The position numbers and the translations under genes are program-made. A model generated the notes under the pieces. That model saw only the letters and a list, made by a program, of their open reading frames with translations. It did no database searches and was not told where the DNA came from. Shown piece after piece: positions 26,758 through 35,711 of a stretch of 64,000 nucleotides of DNA. The stretch's first letter is position 1. The number at the start of each line of letters is the position of its first letter. This DNA comes from Algibacter lectus (GTDB lineage: Bacteria > Bacteroidota > Bacteroidia > Flavobacteriales > Flavobacteriaceae): the NCBI RefSeq assembly GCF_900112395.1, contig NZ_FOLN01000005.1, forward strand, positions 1 to 64,000, in the 5' to 3' direction.

Positions 26758-27774
26758 ATGAAAAAAGATAATAAAAAAGTGATTTATTGGCTCCTAACCG
26801 GGTGCTTTTTAATATTTATCATGGTTGTTGTTGGTGGTATTACTAGGCTTACGCATTCTGGTTTATCAATTTCTAGTTATAAATTAATTTCAGGAACCAT
26901 TCCGCCTATGAACGATGCTGAATGGACCGAAGCTTTCGATTTATATAAACAATATCCAGAATATCAAAAGCTAAACAATCATTTTAATCTAGAAGATTTT
27001 AAAGATATTTATTTTTGGGAATGGCTGCACCGCGTAATTGGTCGTTTTATTGGTTTAGTGTTTTTCTTACCTTTCCTGTACTTTCTAATCACAAAGCAAC
27101 TCACAAAATCTACCATAAAAAAAGCTGTTATCCTTTTAATCATGGGTGGCTTTCAAGGTTTTCTTGGTTGGTATATGGTAAAAAGCGGTTTGGTAGACAA
27201 CCCAGATGTAAGTCATTTTAGGCTATCTGCACATTTAACAACCGCATTTTTAACTTTCGCTTATACATTTTGGGTAGCGCTCGATTTAAAATTTCCATGC
27301 AGAAAAACAGTAAATACATCTTTCAGAAATTTTATAAGGCTAGGTTTAGTTGTTTTACTTCTCCAAATTATCTATGGTGCTTTTGTTGCCGGTTTAGATG
27401 CTGGTTTTATACACAACCATTGGCCTTTAATGAACGAGGGTAAATTTATGCATGAAACCGTATATATTGAACAAAATCCGCTTTACAAAAACTTTATAGA
27501 GGGTAAAAGTGGGGTTCAGTTTGTACACCGCATGCTAGCATATCTTGTCGCTTTTCTGCTCGTATCTATTTGGTATAAAGCTAGAAAAATGGAAACCACC
27601 AAAATGCAAAATTACGCCGTAACAGGTCTTTTAATTATGGTAGGTGTTCAGTTTTTATTAGGCGTATTAACCCTTATTTTTCACGTACCTGTTTGGTTAG
27701 GTGTGGCTCACCAAGTTGGCGCATTTTTCCTTTTAAGTATCACAACATTTACTTTACATCGTTTCAGTAAATAA
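26758..27774 (+). CDS. ctaA: Heme A synthase (COX15/CtaA)
   Basis: Inner-membrane enzyme that oxidises the C8 methyl of heme O to a formyl group, giving heme A for cytochrome oxidase. The 338-residue protein has eight predicted helices and the paired heme histidines in EWLHRVIGRFIG, HFRLSAHL, FVHRMLAY and VAHQVGAFF. No cysteine pair is present in the first external loop, as in the proteobacterial type. It probably shares a transcript with the CCA-type gene upstream. Confidence 0.93.
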   Translation: MKKDNKKVIYWLLTGCFLIFIMVVVGGITRLTHSGLSISSYKLISGTIPPMNDAEWTEAFDLYKQYPEYQKLNNHFNLEDFKDIYFWEWLHRVIGRFIGLVFFLPFLYFLITKQLTKSTIKKAVILLIMGGFQGFLGWYMVKSGLVDNPDVSHFRLSAHLTTAFLTFAYTFWVALDLKFPCRKTVNTSFRNFIRLGLVVLLLQIIYGAFVAGLDAGFIHNHWPLMNEGKFMHETVYIEQNPLYKNFIEGKSGVQFVHRMLAYLVAFLLVSIWYKARKMETTKMQNYAVTGLLIMVGVQFLLGVLTLIFHVPVWLGVAHQVGAFFLLSITTFTLHRFSK

Positions 27775-27787
27775 TTATAAAAAGACT

Positions 27788-27795
27788 TACCTTTG
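27788..27795 (+). promoter_or_regulatory. -7 box of the pRiA4b-type gene
   Basis: TACCTTTG, 18 bases before the ATG at 27813. The base pattern around 19 bases upstream is TTTC rather than TTG, so it is only a partial match. Confidence 0.4.
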
Positions 27796-27812
27796 CACCA
27801 TATTTTTTTACA

Positions 27813-28325
27813 ATGATTTATAGATTTAGAGTAATACTTGATAACGATACAGACGAAGATGTATTCCGCGATTTAGAAATTCGTGAAAATGATACACTCG
27901 AAGATTTACACAACATTATCACGCAATCTTTTGGGTTTGATGGTAGTGAAATGGCATCTTTTTACCGTAGTGATGACCAATGGAATCAAGGTGAAGAAAT
28001 ATCTTTATTTGATTTGAGTGATGATGGTTCTGCGCGTTTAATGAACGAAACTGCCATTAACGATGTTACTTTCGAAATGCAAACGAAACTGATTTACGTT
28101 TATGATTTTTTAAGCATGTGGACGTTTTATGTTGAATTAGCTGAAATTGTTGAAGAAGCTGAAGGATCAGATTACCCGAACTTAATGTTTGTACAAGGGC
28201 AAGTACCTGACGATGCCCCAGACAAAGTGTTTAAAGCTGAAAATGATGATGATTTTAATGAATTTGACGATGAATTAGATCTTGATGATTATGAAGATTT
28301 GGACTTCGATGAACATTGGAATTAA
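27813..28325 (+). CDS. Plasmid pRiA4b ORF-3-like protein
   Basis: 170 residues. The start (MIYRFRVILDNDTDEDVFRDLEI) and LEDLHNIITQSFGFDGSEMASFY match the pRiA4b ORF-3 family, a small alpha/beta fold of unknown function often found as a passenger in mobile elements but also on chromosomes. The C-terminal 30 residues are almost all Asp, Glu and Phe. No mobile-element ends are seen nearby, so it appears to be an ordinary chromosomal gene. Confidence 0.85.
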   Translation: MIYRFRVILDNDTDEDVFRDLEIRENDTLEDLHNIITQSFGFDGSEMASFYRSDDQWNQGEEISLFDLSDDGSARLMNETAINDVTFEMQTKLIYVYDFLSMWTFYVELAEIVEEAEGSDYPNLMFVQGQVPDDAPDKVFKAENDDDFNEFDDELDLDDYEDLDFDEHWN

Positions 28326-28328
28326 TAT

Positions 28329-28363
28329 AGTAAGCAGTAAGCAGTAAGCAGTAAGCAGTAAGC
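28329..28363. repeat. Five tandem copies of AGTAAGC
   Basis: Exactly five head-to-tail copies of a seven-base unit begin five bases after the stop of the pRiA4b-type gene and end 33 bases before the next gene. Such heptad repeats change length easily by replication slippage; a spacer or promoter role for the downstream gene is possible but unproven. Confidence 0.9.
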
Positions 28364-28396
28364 AAAACTAATAATTGCGCTATTACAAACAATTTG

Positions 28397-28861
28397 GTGC
28401 AAGAAAATCATCCTTTTACAAGTTCGATTACGGAATCAACGAACATACTTCTTAAAGGAGAAGTTAACTTCATTGAGCAACATAGTAATTGGATAATTAA
28501 AGTTAAATGCTCTTGGGGGAAAACATGGTTATCAATCAATATAGCATCACGTAAAACAGATTTAAAATCTCATTTCTTACCTTGCCAATTAAAGCAAGCA
28601 TCCCTTTTAAGTTTTTTAACAAGAAGTAGTGCTTTTAACTTTTATGGAGAAAAAAGTAAATATTCAGAATTACTTTTAAAAAGTCCTGAAACACGTCATA
28701 TACTAGCCAGTAAAAGGAGTTGCATTCTTCTTGATGCAAATAGCTTAATTTATAAAGGTTCGGTACGTAAAAAAGACACCAAGAGTTTATCTAATATTTT
28801 CATTCTAATAGAAAGTTTACATAACAAAATTGATAATTTAGACCGTGTGCCTTCCGTCTAA
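28397..28861 (+). CDS. Hypothetical protein with non-ATG start
   Basis: About 154 residues from GTG at 28397 (a TTG at 28394 is the alternative); no in-frame ATG exists anywhere. The protein is soluble, rich in Ser, Lys and Leu, without a recognised domain. A segment (about 31-50) with NWIIKVKCSWGKTWLSINI and a C-terminal helix (about 130-148) look structured. It lies directly behind the heptad repeats. It may be real, but the lack of an ATG leaves doubt. Confidence 0.5.
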   Translation: MQENHPFTSSITESTNILLKGEVNFIEQHSNWIIKVKCSWGKTWLSINIASRKTDLKSHFLPCQLKQASLLSFLTRSSAFNFYGEKSKYSELLLKSPETRHILASKRSCILLDANSLIYKGSVRKKDTKSLSNIFILIESLHNKIDNLDRVPSV

Positions 28862-29087
28862 ACACAAGTCTTAGTTTTTATTCAAGTTTAATTGAACCAA
28901 AGCATACATCAATTGGCATAAAAATTCAATAAAATTCCGAATAAAAACTTCATATTAAAAATCAATGTAAACGGCTCATAAACAACGTATATACCTTCAT
29001 GTTTTTTTATTAAAACAATTAACCTTTTTTATTGTTTTCTTTTATAAAAAAACTAATTTTACAGCGTCTGAAATTAGACACAAAAAG

Positions 29088-30560
29088 ATGAATTTAACCA
29101 TAGAAAACATATTATTAGTTGGGTCTCTATTACTTTTTATAAGTATTGTAGTAGGTAAAACCTCTTACAAGTTTGGAGTACCAACTTTAATACTCTTTTT
29201 AACTATCGGTATGCTCGCAGGATCCGATGGTATTGGTGGCATACGTTTTAGTGACTCTAAAATGGCGCAGTTTATTGGTATCGTTTCCCTTAACTTCATC
29301 TTGTTTTCTGGTGGACTAGATACCAACTGGAAAGCGGTTAAACCTATTTTAAAAGAAGGTCTTGTTTTATCAACCATTGGAGTGTTACTTACAGCAGTTT
29401 CATTAGGGACCTTTGTTTGGTTTGTAACCGATTTTACCATTTTTGAAAGTATGTTACTTGGTTCTATTGTTTCTTCTACAGATGCAGCGGCCGTATTTTC
29501 AATTTTACGTTCAAAAAACTTAGCGTTAAAAAATAATTTAAGACCAACATTAGAGTTAGAAAGTGGAAGTAACGACCCGATGGCCTATGTGCTTACACTT
29601 ACCTTTCTAACCTTAGTTACTAGTCAAGACGAAAGCATTTGGAAGATTATTATAATGTTTCTTCAGCAAATGATTTTTGGTGGTGTGGCTGGTTTTGCCT
29701 TCGGAAAGTTGAGCAAAATAATTATCAATAAAATTAAATTAGGTTTCGAAGGGCTTTACCCTGTTTTAGTTATTGCTCTAATGTTTATAACATTTTCGGC
29801 AACAGACCTTTTTGGTGGTAACGGATTTCTTGCCATTTACATTTGTTCGGTATATTTAGGAAACCAAGATTTAATACATAAATCGACTATTTTAAAAATG
29901 TTTGATGGTATTGCATGGCTTATGCAAATTGTATTATTCCTAACCTTAGGTTTACTTGTTTTTCCTTCGCAAATTATACCTTATATGGGCATTGGTTTAC
30001 TAATTTCAGTATTCTTAATTCTCGTTGCACGACCAATAAGTGTCTTTCTAAGTTTAATGTTTTTTAAAATGAAACTTAGAAGGCGTTTTTACATTTCGTG
30101 GGTTGGCTTACGAGGTGCGGTTCCTATTGTGTTTGCCACTTACCCACTTTTAGCAGGTATTGATAAGGCCAATATTATTTTCAATATTGTATTCTTTATC
30201 TCTGTAACATCAATATTAATTCAAGGTACAACACTATCTATTATTGCCAAGTGGCTAAATGTAGCATTACCAGAAGAAGTTAAACCTATAGCAGAAAATG
30301 ACAGGTATATTCTAAATTTACCGAAATCGGAAATGGAAGAAATAACCATAGCTCCAGGAAGTTTTGCTGTAGAAAAACGAATTATAGACTTACATTTTCC
30401 GCGATCTGCATTTATTGTTATGATTAAGCGCAACAAAAAATTTGTGCGCCCAGGAGGCTCAACAGTCATTGAGGCCAACGATACCTTGGTGCTTTTACTA
30501 GATAATGAGGCTAGTTTAAATGAAGTGCACACCATTCTAGACCAAACTCCAATAGCATAA
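29088..30560 (+). CDS. Potassium/proton antiporter (CPA1, NhaP2/CvrA-type)
   Basis: 490 residues with about 12 membrane helices (1-385) and a C-terminal TrkA_C domain (about 400-488). Family features are the SSTDAAAVFSILR segment (about 127-139), the ELESGSNDPMAY acidic site (about 153-164) and GLRGAVPIVFATYPLL (about 343-358). It exchanges cytoplasmic K+ or Na+ for protons; the TrkA_C part probably senses a small ligand. The ATG of the following small gene directly abuts the stop codon. Confidence 0.92.
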   Translation: MNLTIENILLVGSLLLFISIVVGKTSYKFGVPTLILFLTIGMLAGSDGIGGIRFSDSKMAQFIGIVSLNFILFSGGLDTNWKAVKPILKEGLVLSTIGVLLTAVSLGTFVWFVTDFTIFESMLLGSIVSSTDAAAVFSILRSKNLALKNNLRPTLELESGSNDPMAYVLTLTFLTLVTSQDESIWKIIIMFLQQMIFGGVAGFAFGKLSKIIINKIKLGFEGLYPVLVIALMFITFSATDLFGGNGFLAIYICSVYLGNQDLIHKSTILKMFDGIAWLMQIVLFLTLGLLVFPSQIIPYMGIGLLISVFLILVARPISVFLSLMFFKMKLRRRFYISWVGLRGAVPIVFATYPLLAGIDKANIIFNIVFFISVTSILIQGTTLSIIAKWLNVALPEEVKPIAENDRYILNLPKSEMEEITIAPGSFAVEKRIIDLHFPRSAFIVMIKRNKKFVRPGGSTVIEANDTLVLLLDNEASLNEVHTILDQTPIA

Positions 30561-30941
30561 ATGAAAAATTGGAATAACATATTAGGTGTTTTTCTGCTGG
30601 TTTCAATATACTGTTTCGGCATATACACTCCTGCGCAAACATTACCAAGTTCTAGTTTTCAATACATAGAGCAAAGCAACGGTAGCATGCCTAAAGAAAA
30701 CTTAGAAGCTAATTCTAAGTTATTGCAGCCACATACACAGCAATTCGAAAACTTATTTTCGGATGTAGCCGAGCTCTCTTTTCCGGAGTTAAAACTACCT
30801 TACAATGGCTTTTGGGCTATTATTTGCTCGAATGATATATTGTTTAATGCTAAGTTCAAACAGTATCAAAATCATTTAAAAACCATTCTGATTAGGCACA
30901 GAAAGTCTGATCTTATTTTTCCTTTCCACAATTTTTGGTAA
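30561..30941 (+). CDS. Hypothetical exported protein downstream of the antiporter
   Basis: 126 residues with an N-terminal hydrophobic segment (about 8-27) that reads as a signal peptide or anchor. No known domain recognised; the last third is rich in aromatic and basic residues (KFKQYQNHLK, FPFHNFW). It starts on the base after the antiporter stop, which strongly suggests translational coupling and a shared message. Confidence 0.5.
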   Translation: MKNWNNILGVFLLVSIYCFGIYTPAQTLPSSSFQYIEQSNGSMPKENLEANSKLLQPHTQQFENLFSDVAELSFPELKLPYNGFWAIICSNDILFNAKFKQYQNHLKTILIRHRKSDLIFPFHNFW

Positions 30942-31052
30942 TACACTTTAATAAAAATCCACCGCTTAGGTGATTAAAATTAAAGTATTGATATGTTGCG
31001 AATTACCGCTTCATACAGAAATTATATTATCAAAATTTAAAATATTATCAAA

Positions 31053-31520
31053 ATGGAATTAGGAACAACCCTTATCGGAATTATATGTGTTGCAATTTGT
31101 GCAATGCCATTTGTATTAACTAACAGAAGCAAAAAAGCGATTGTTAAACGTCAATTAATCGTGTTAAAAGATTTAGCATCCCAACATAACAACACCATTA
31201 CACAAAACGAAATTAACAGCTTCTATGCCATTGGTATAGATGAGAGCAAAAAATCTGTTTCGTTTATCTTGAAAGAAGAAACTGAAGTTGAACAACAGTT
31301 TGTAGACCTTTCTACAATTAAAAGTTGTGAGATTGTTAATATTACTAAATCGAAACACATTGATAGACTGTATTTAAAGCTTATACCTCACGATAAAACT
31401 AAAAAAGAGGTGAATTTAGAGTTTTTTAATGCTGATGTAAGTTACCAATTAGGAGAAGAATTACAATCTATTGAAAAATGGAATAAAATAATCAATAACT
31501 TATTGGAGACCAAACAGTAA
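31053..31520 (+). CDS. Hypothetical membrane-anchored protein
   Basis: 155 residues: one N-terminal membrane helix (about 5-24) followed by a basic stretch and a soluble alpha/beta region (about 60-155). No known domain recognised. It starts 111 bases after the previous gene and is followed by a long inverted repeat (31539-31610). Confidence 0.6.
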   Translation: MELGTTLIGIICVAICAMPFVLTNRSKKAIVKRQLIVLKDLASQHNNTITQNEINSFYAIGIDESKKSVSFILKEETEVEQQFVDLSTIKSCEIVNITKSKHIDRLYLKLIPHDKTKKEVNLEFFNADVSYQLGEELQSIEKWNKIINNLLETKQ

Positions 31521-31538
31521 AACCTTTAATAAACATGT

Positions 31539-31610
31539 AAGCAATAGCGGATTTGAGTTAACAATTTGAAAATATTTATCAAAATCATAAACTCGAATCC
31601 GCTATTGCTT
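31539..31610. repeat. 21-bp inverted repeat with 30-base loop
   Basis: AAGCAATAGCGGATTTGAGTT (31539-31559) and its complement (31590-31610) differ at one position, which in RNA would be a G-U pair. No T-run follows, so it is not a classical terminator. It lies between a membrane-protein gene and a small T9SS-cargo gene. Possible roles: RNA 3' end, small RNA, or remnant of a short mobile repeat. Confidence 0.8.
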
Positions 31611-31798
31611 ATTTATAAGTATTACAGTACAAATAAAGTCTAAAAACAACAAATTTCCTACACAAATCTATTTACAACTAAATTTTAACACGATTAAAAA
31701 CACATTTAACCGTTTATCGTATATTTTCTAGTTAAAACAAAAGGTTATCTCATAAAAAATCAATAAATTTGTTTATCTTATACTACAAAACAGTTTCT

Positions 31799-32221
31799 AT
31801 GGGGAAAATCTACACTATAACTCTTATTTTATTTTTCAGTTTCCTCAACTCAAACGCACAAACAAAAACCGTTGAGCAGGAAACAGAACATGCAACTAGT
31901 GCTTTACTTAAAAGTAAAGATGTCGATAAAGAAGATTATACAGCTGCTAAACCTCCAAATTTAAATGAGGTAGCGCTTTCTACAGAAAATAATGTTACAG
32001 CTAAACGAGATATCAATATATCTCCAAATCCTTCTAGTCATTTTATTCAAATTTCAGGTTTAAAAAACACCGAGCAATATAGAATTTATAATATTTTAGG
32101 AAAACAAATTGCTAAAGGGCTTATTTCAAATAATGCAACTATTAATATTGAAAACCTTAAAAAAGGTTTGTATTTATTAAAAATCAATAATGCAAATTCT
32201 AGAAAATTCTTAAAAGAATAA
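31799..32221 (+). CDS. Small secreted protein with T9SS type A sorting domain
   Basis: 140 residues from the ATG at 31799. A signal peptide (about 1-20, ending SNAQ), a short spacer (about 21-70), then a C-terminal T9SS sorting domain (about 71-140): ISPNPSSHFIQISG, YRIYNILGKQIAKG and KGLYLLKIN. The domain sends proteins across the outer membrane through the type IX system. There is almost no cargo between signal and sorting domain, so what is delivered is unclear. A terminator follows. Confidence 0.75.
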   Translation: MGKIYTITLILFFSFLNSNAQTKTVEQETEHATSALLKSKDVDKEDYTAAKPPNLNEVALSTENNVTAKRDINISPNPSSHFIQISGLKNTEQYRIYNILGKQIAKGLISNNATINIENLKKGLYLLKINNANSRKFLKE

Positions 32222-32247
32222 CCTTGTATAATCTACCTTAACCGCTA

Positions 32248-32284
32248 AACTGCTGCTAAATAATACTTAGTGGCAGTTTTTTTT
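32248..32284 (+). terminator. Terminator after the T9SS-cargo gene
   Basis: AACTGC pairs with GCAGTT and, inside, CTAA with TTAG, followed by a run of eight T. Confidence 0.8.
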
Positions 32285-32321
32285 ATGTCTTCTAAAAATT
32301 ATGAGGACATAAGTTAATAAA

Positions 32322-32362
32322 CAAAAAAATCTCAGATAACTTAAATTACCTGAGGTTTTTTA
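32322..32362 (-). terminator. Terminator after the ATP-grasp gene
   Basis: CTCAG and CTGAG, with inner TAA/TTA pairs, flanked by A- and T-runs. On the minus strand it lies about 40 bases beyond the stop of the gene at 32404. Confidence 0.75.
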
Positions 32363-32403
32363 TTTTATACTGTTAATAGAAAACTGAAATACTTGTTATA
32401 AAA

Positions 32404-33438
32404 TTATAGCTCTCCTAAAACAGGAATATTTATTAATGTATCGTGCTTAGCAAACACCATGTTTTCTTTATAATTATTGAAAGCACTTATAGAATTACCG
32501 CCTCTAATCCACTCTATATATATTGCAGCTGTATTAATACCTGCTTCATGCGAAAAAGGATAACCTCCTCCAAAACGTGGATTGAACTCTAATACATATA
32601 TTTTATCTTCATCTACAAAAACATCGCAATCTAAAATGCCTAAATGTTTTAGTTTTTCTGAAATAGCCTTACCAACATTACTAATATCAATGTTTATTAC
32701 AGATTTAGCTTTATCGGTTTCACCACAACGCATAGAGAGTTTTTCTCTTGCAAATGATCCGTAATAATTACCATGAAAATCATTCAGAATATCCATTCCG
32801 AATTCTTTTCCTCCTAATTTTTCTTGAATTAAAATGGCGTTATTCATATCAATCACACTCGTTTTACCAGCATTAGATCTAGAAAGCTTAATTTTTAATA
32901 ATTGATAAGATAGCATAAGCTCCTCTTTACTTTCAACAATATCCACACCAATAGAAGCACTACCCCATCTTGGTTTTAAAACCAATGGAAAGTTTAATTT
33001 ATTATCTTCTAAATCAACCAAAGCTTTATTTAAATCTATATAAGTTTGTGGTGTTAATAAATTATTAGCCTTTAAAAACTGATAGGTTTTCCATTTATCG
33101 AAAGCCGTATCAATAACCTCCTCATTAGACACTATAATTTTAGTACCAAAATCTTCAAATTCTTTTTTATGTTTTGATAAAATTGGTAACTCTAAATCAT
33201 TTAAAGAAATTACGGCAGCTACTTTGTGAGTTTTACAAACATCTTTTAAAAACGAGATATAATTCTCGTCAAATATACTTGGTACGGTTAGAAAAATATC
33301 AGCATCAATTAAAGCAGACGCGTTAACATCCATATCTACAGCTATAACAGAGCCGGTTCCGTTTAAGGCTTGTTTAAAGTAATTTATAAGGTAATTTCGT
33401 CTACCAGCACAAGTGAATAATATATTGGTTTGGGGCAT
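32404..33438 (-). CDS. ATP-grasp ligase (CarB-like)
   Basis: 344 residues with a Rossmann-like N-terminus (ILFTCAGRRNYL) and an ATP-grasp core: LVLKPRWGSASIGV (about 154-167) for ATP binding and LEFNPRFGGGYPF (about 287-299) for metal binding. Proteins like this join a carboxylate to an amine or similar group, often in cell-surface polysaccharide or peptide tailoring. It starts three bases after the stop of the CapK-type gene, so the two enzymes almost surely work together. Substrate unknown. Confidence 0.85.
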   Translation of the reverse strand: MPQTNILFTCAGRRNYLINYFKQALNGTGSVIAVDMDVNASALIDADIFLTVPSIFDENYISFLKDVCKTHKVAAVISLNDLELPILSKHKKEFEDFGTKIIVSNEEVIDTAFDKWKTYQFLKANNLLTPQTYIDLNKALVDLEDNKLNFPLVLKPRWGSASIGVDIVESKEELMLSYQLLKIKLSRSNAGKTSVIDMNNAILIQEKLGGKEFGMDILNDFHGNYYGSFAREKLSMRCGETDKAKSVINIDISNVGKAISEKLKHLGILDCDVFVDEDKIYVLEFNPRFGGGYPFSHEAGINTAAIYIEWIRGGNSISAFNNYKENMVFAKHDTLINIPVLGEL

Positions 33439-33441
33439 TTA

Positions 33442-34749
33442 TTATTGTTTGTATAAGTTAACTGATATCTTTCTTTTTCCCGACTTTAGACTAGGAATTT
33501 CATCTACATATTGAATGTCTACATGAGCATCTGTACCTATATCATTTTTAAAATTTTCTATTAGTAGGGATTCGCCTTCAAACATTACATTTGTATTTAC
33601 TTTTATTTCATATTTTTTCTCCTTATGCTGTATGAATTGTAATTGCTTAATTTCAGGAAAATCGTACACATACGCATGCATAGTAAATGGATTTAGCATA
33701 TCCCCATTGGTTTTATACAAGGCATCCATTTTTCTTCCTTGAATACTTTCTAGTTTAGGTATGTTATCTGTAGAGTTTTCATCGTTTACAAAAGCACCAA
33801 TATCTCCAGTATCATAACGAATCATAGGCGTTGCCAAGTTATACAGATCGGTTATAATGATACGTCCAATAGTACCATTTGGAACGGGCACATCGCTTTC
33901 CAAATCTAAAATTTCAACCACATAACTCGCCCAATTTATTCTAAAAGCATTATCATTTGGCATTTGCTGCGCTATTATTCCGTTTTCAACATTAGAATAG
34001 CGAGATACTGTTGGAGCCTTAAAATAGTATTCCATTTTAGATTTCACCTCTGGACTCAAGCCTTCAGCGATCGCTATTATAGATTTTATATTACAATCTA
34101 GAGGCTTTGCATTCAAAGCATCTAGTGATTTACAAATAGATTCAAATCCCGAAGGGTAACCAATCCAACCTTTAGGCGATTTATCTTTTTCTAAGCGATC
34201 TACCATAGCCTTAACATAAGTATTGTTTAAATCGCTAACATCAAGTTGCTCCGTGTTTTGCAACCAAGCAATCATTTTTGGCTTTTTATAATAAGCCGCC
34301 CATAACCTTAGATATAATAATTTTTCTCCAAGGGTGTAGCCTGCCAATTTTGCAAAATATAGTGTATCGGCTGTATTTCTATTTTTTTTTCTTTTAGTCT
34401 GAAAGATTGAAAAAGGAGATCCTGTTGATCCACTTGTTTTTACAGGAAGATAATTGCTTTCCTGATCTTCAAAAGTGATATCATCAAAATGATCTTTAAT
34501 GATGGATTTATTTACAATAGGAAAATCTGAAAGACTTTTGTAATTTTTACAGCCTGAATAGAACGTAGAATTATTTACAACAGCATTGAGCAAATTGTCT
34601 AAAACCGGTTTTTGATGCTCTTTTAATGACGTAAAGGATGTATAACCAAATATCTTTTCGATATCCTGAAAATCCTTTTTTACCTCTCCACCTTTTAAGG
34701 CATCTATGCTCCAATAAGCAAAATTTCTAAGCGTGTTTAAAATCTCCAT
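33442..34749 (-). CDS. CapK/phenylacetate-CoA-ligase-like adenylating enzyme
   Basis: 435 residues of the ANL superfamily branch used in capsule and polysaccharide loci. The AMP-binding signature is VKTSGSTGSPFSIFQ (about 104-118), and ATPMIRYDTGDIGAF is the later hinge motif. The start (MEILNTLRNFAYWSIDALKGG) matches the family, so the ATG at 34749 is preferred over a codon 24 triplets earlier. It probably activates an acid for transfer; the partner is the adjacent ATP-grasp gene. Confidence 0.82.
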   Translation of the reverse strand: MEILNTLRNFAYWSIDALKGGEVKKDFQDIEKIFGYTSFTSLKEHQKPVLDNLLNAVVNNSTFYSGCKNYKSLSDFPIVNKSIIKDHFDDITFEDQESNYLPVKTSGSTGSPFSIFQTKRKKNRNTADTLYFAKLAGYTLGEKLLYLRLWAAYYKKPKMIAWLQNTEQLDVSDLNNTYVKAMVDRLEKDKSPKGWIGYPSGFESICKSLDALNAKPLDCNIKSIIAIAEGLSPEVKSKMEYYFKAPTVSRYSNVENGIIAQQMPNDNAFRINWASYVVEILDLESDVPVPNGTIGRIIITDLYNLATPMIRYDTGDIGAFVNDENSTDNIPKLESIQGRKMDALYKTNGDMLNPFTMHAYVYDFPEIKQLQFIQHKEKKYEIKVNTNVMFEGESLLIENFKNDIGTDAHVDIQYVDEIPSLKSGKRKISVNLYKQ

Positions 34750-34977
34750 AAGTCTAATACACAAAGCTTTAAAAATAGGTCTTTTTCCGGACTCTATTAT
34801 CTCTATATAAATATTTACCATATATTTAACAAGCTATCATAGTCGTAAATAATCATTTTTTATTACTGAATAAATTCAATAACTTCGTTTTAATATTTTA
34901 TAATTAATTTATAGAATTACGACTACAACAAAACACTTATTACAAGTCTAAGATTTAGGCTAATCAACTTTTAATTA

Positions 34978-35709
34978 ATGTTATACATTTCCTTCAATAT
35001 ATTGGATACTTTAAAGTTTAAAGACTTTAAAAATCTACATAAACATATGGTTAATGTGCGGAAACCTAATTATGAGTTTCCAGATGATTCTCCCAAAATT
35101 GATTGGGATAGCAAACAGACGCAAGAGGAAGTCGATATAGCTGTAAAGGAATTAAGCGACTACTTAGATATAGCACCAGAAATTCACAGGCGTAAAGCTT
35201 TTATTCCTGATTATGCCATCACGTATTTAGAAAAATATATTAACGCTGATAACGCTAAATTAGAAGCATTAGGTTTACAAAACGTAGATTCTATATTCAA
35301 TTATTTAGAATATGGATTTGACGTCGATATCGACAATTTGGAAAAGCTTAATGCAAATAGTGCTCTTATTAATTTTTCTACTGGTAATTATCCTTTTGGA
35401 GGTATTGAACGTTTTATAATAACGTTAAAAGCCTTTGGATTAACAGCTACAGAATGTTTTGATGGTTTTACCATCTCTAAAATAGAATGGCGTTCTGATA
35501 TAGAATATAAAACCACCGAACTACCAGAAAAAACTAAAGCGTATTTACAACCAACGCATTCAAAAAACAAGACAGCGCTTATGGAGCTTTTATCTCATTT
35601 TTTAGCTAGCGAAAAATCACTATACCTTGCTGCGGGAATTATTGGTATTATTTCGGCCGTTGTAGGATTACTTTTATATTATTTTCTAATCATAAAAGTT
35701 TTGCCGTAA
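34978..35709 (+). CDS. Hypothetical protein with C-terminal membrane anchor
   Basis: 243 residues; soluble part (about 1-210) with a charged stretch rich in Glu and Asp, then one strong membrane helix (about 216-238, YLAAGIIGIISAVVGLLLYY). I do not recognise a domain. The second half of the soluble region (GNYPFGGIERFIITLKAFGLTATECFDGF) looks well folded. The following gene begins three bases after its stop with a similar membrane style, so the two are probably a unit. Confidence 0.65.
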   Translation: MLYISFNILDTLKFKDFKNLHKHMVNVRKPNYEFPDDSPKIDWDSKQTQEEVDIAVKELSDYLDIAPEIHRRKAFIPDYAITYLEKYINADNAKLEALGLQNVDSIFNYLEYGFDVDIDNLEKLNANSALINFSTGNYPFGGIERFIITLKAFGLTATECFDGFTISKIEWRSDIEYKTTELPEKTKAYLQPTHSKNKTALMELLSHFLASEKSLYLAAGIIGIISAVVGLLLYYFLIIKVLP

Positions 35710-35711
35710 CC

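Noticed and set aside
26758-27774. Start of heme A synthase placed further upstream (26734 TTG)
   Set aside because: It would overlap the end of the CCA gene and adds a non-conserved tail; the ATG at 26758 is normal.
27813-28325. pRiA4b-type gene as evidence of a mobile element
   Set aside because: No transposase, terminal repeats or target duplication nearby; the family is common on chromosomes.
28329-28363. Repeat array considered as a CRISPR
   Set aside because: Seven-base units are directly adjacent, with no spacers; a simple tandem repeat.
31585-31610. A CTCGAATCC stretch that resembles the T-arm of a tRNA
   Set aside because: It is the right arm of the 21-bp inverted repeat; no acceptor, D or anticodon arms can be drawn around it.
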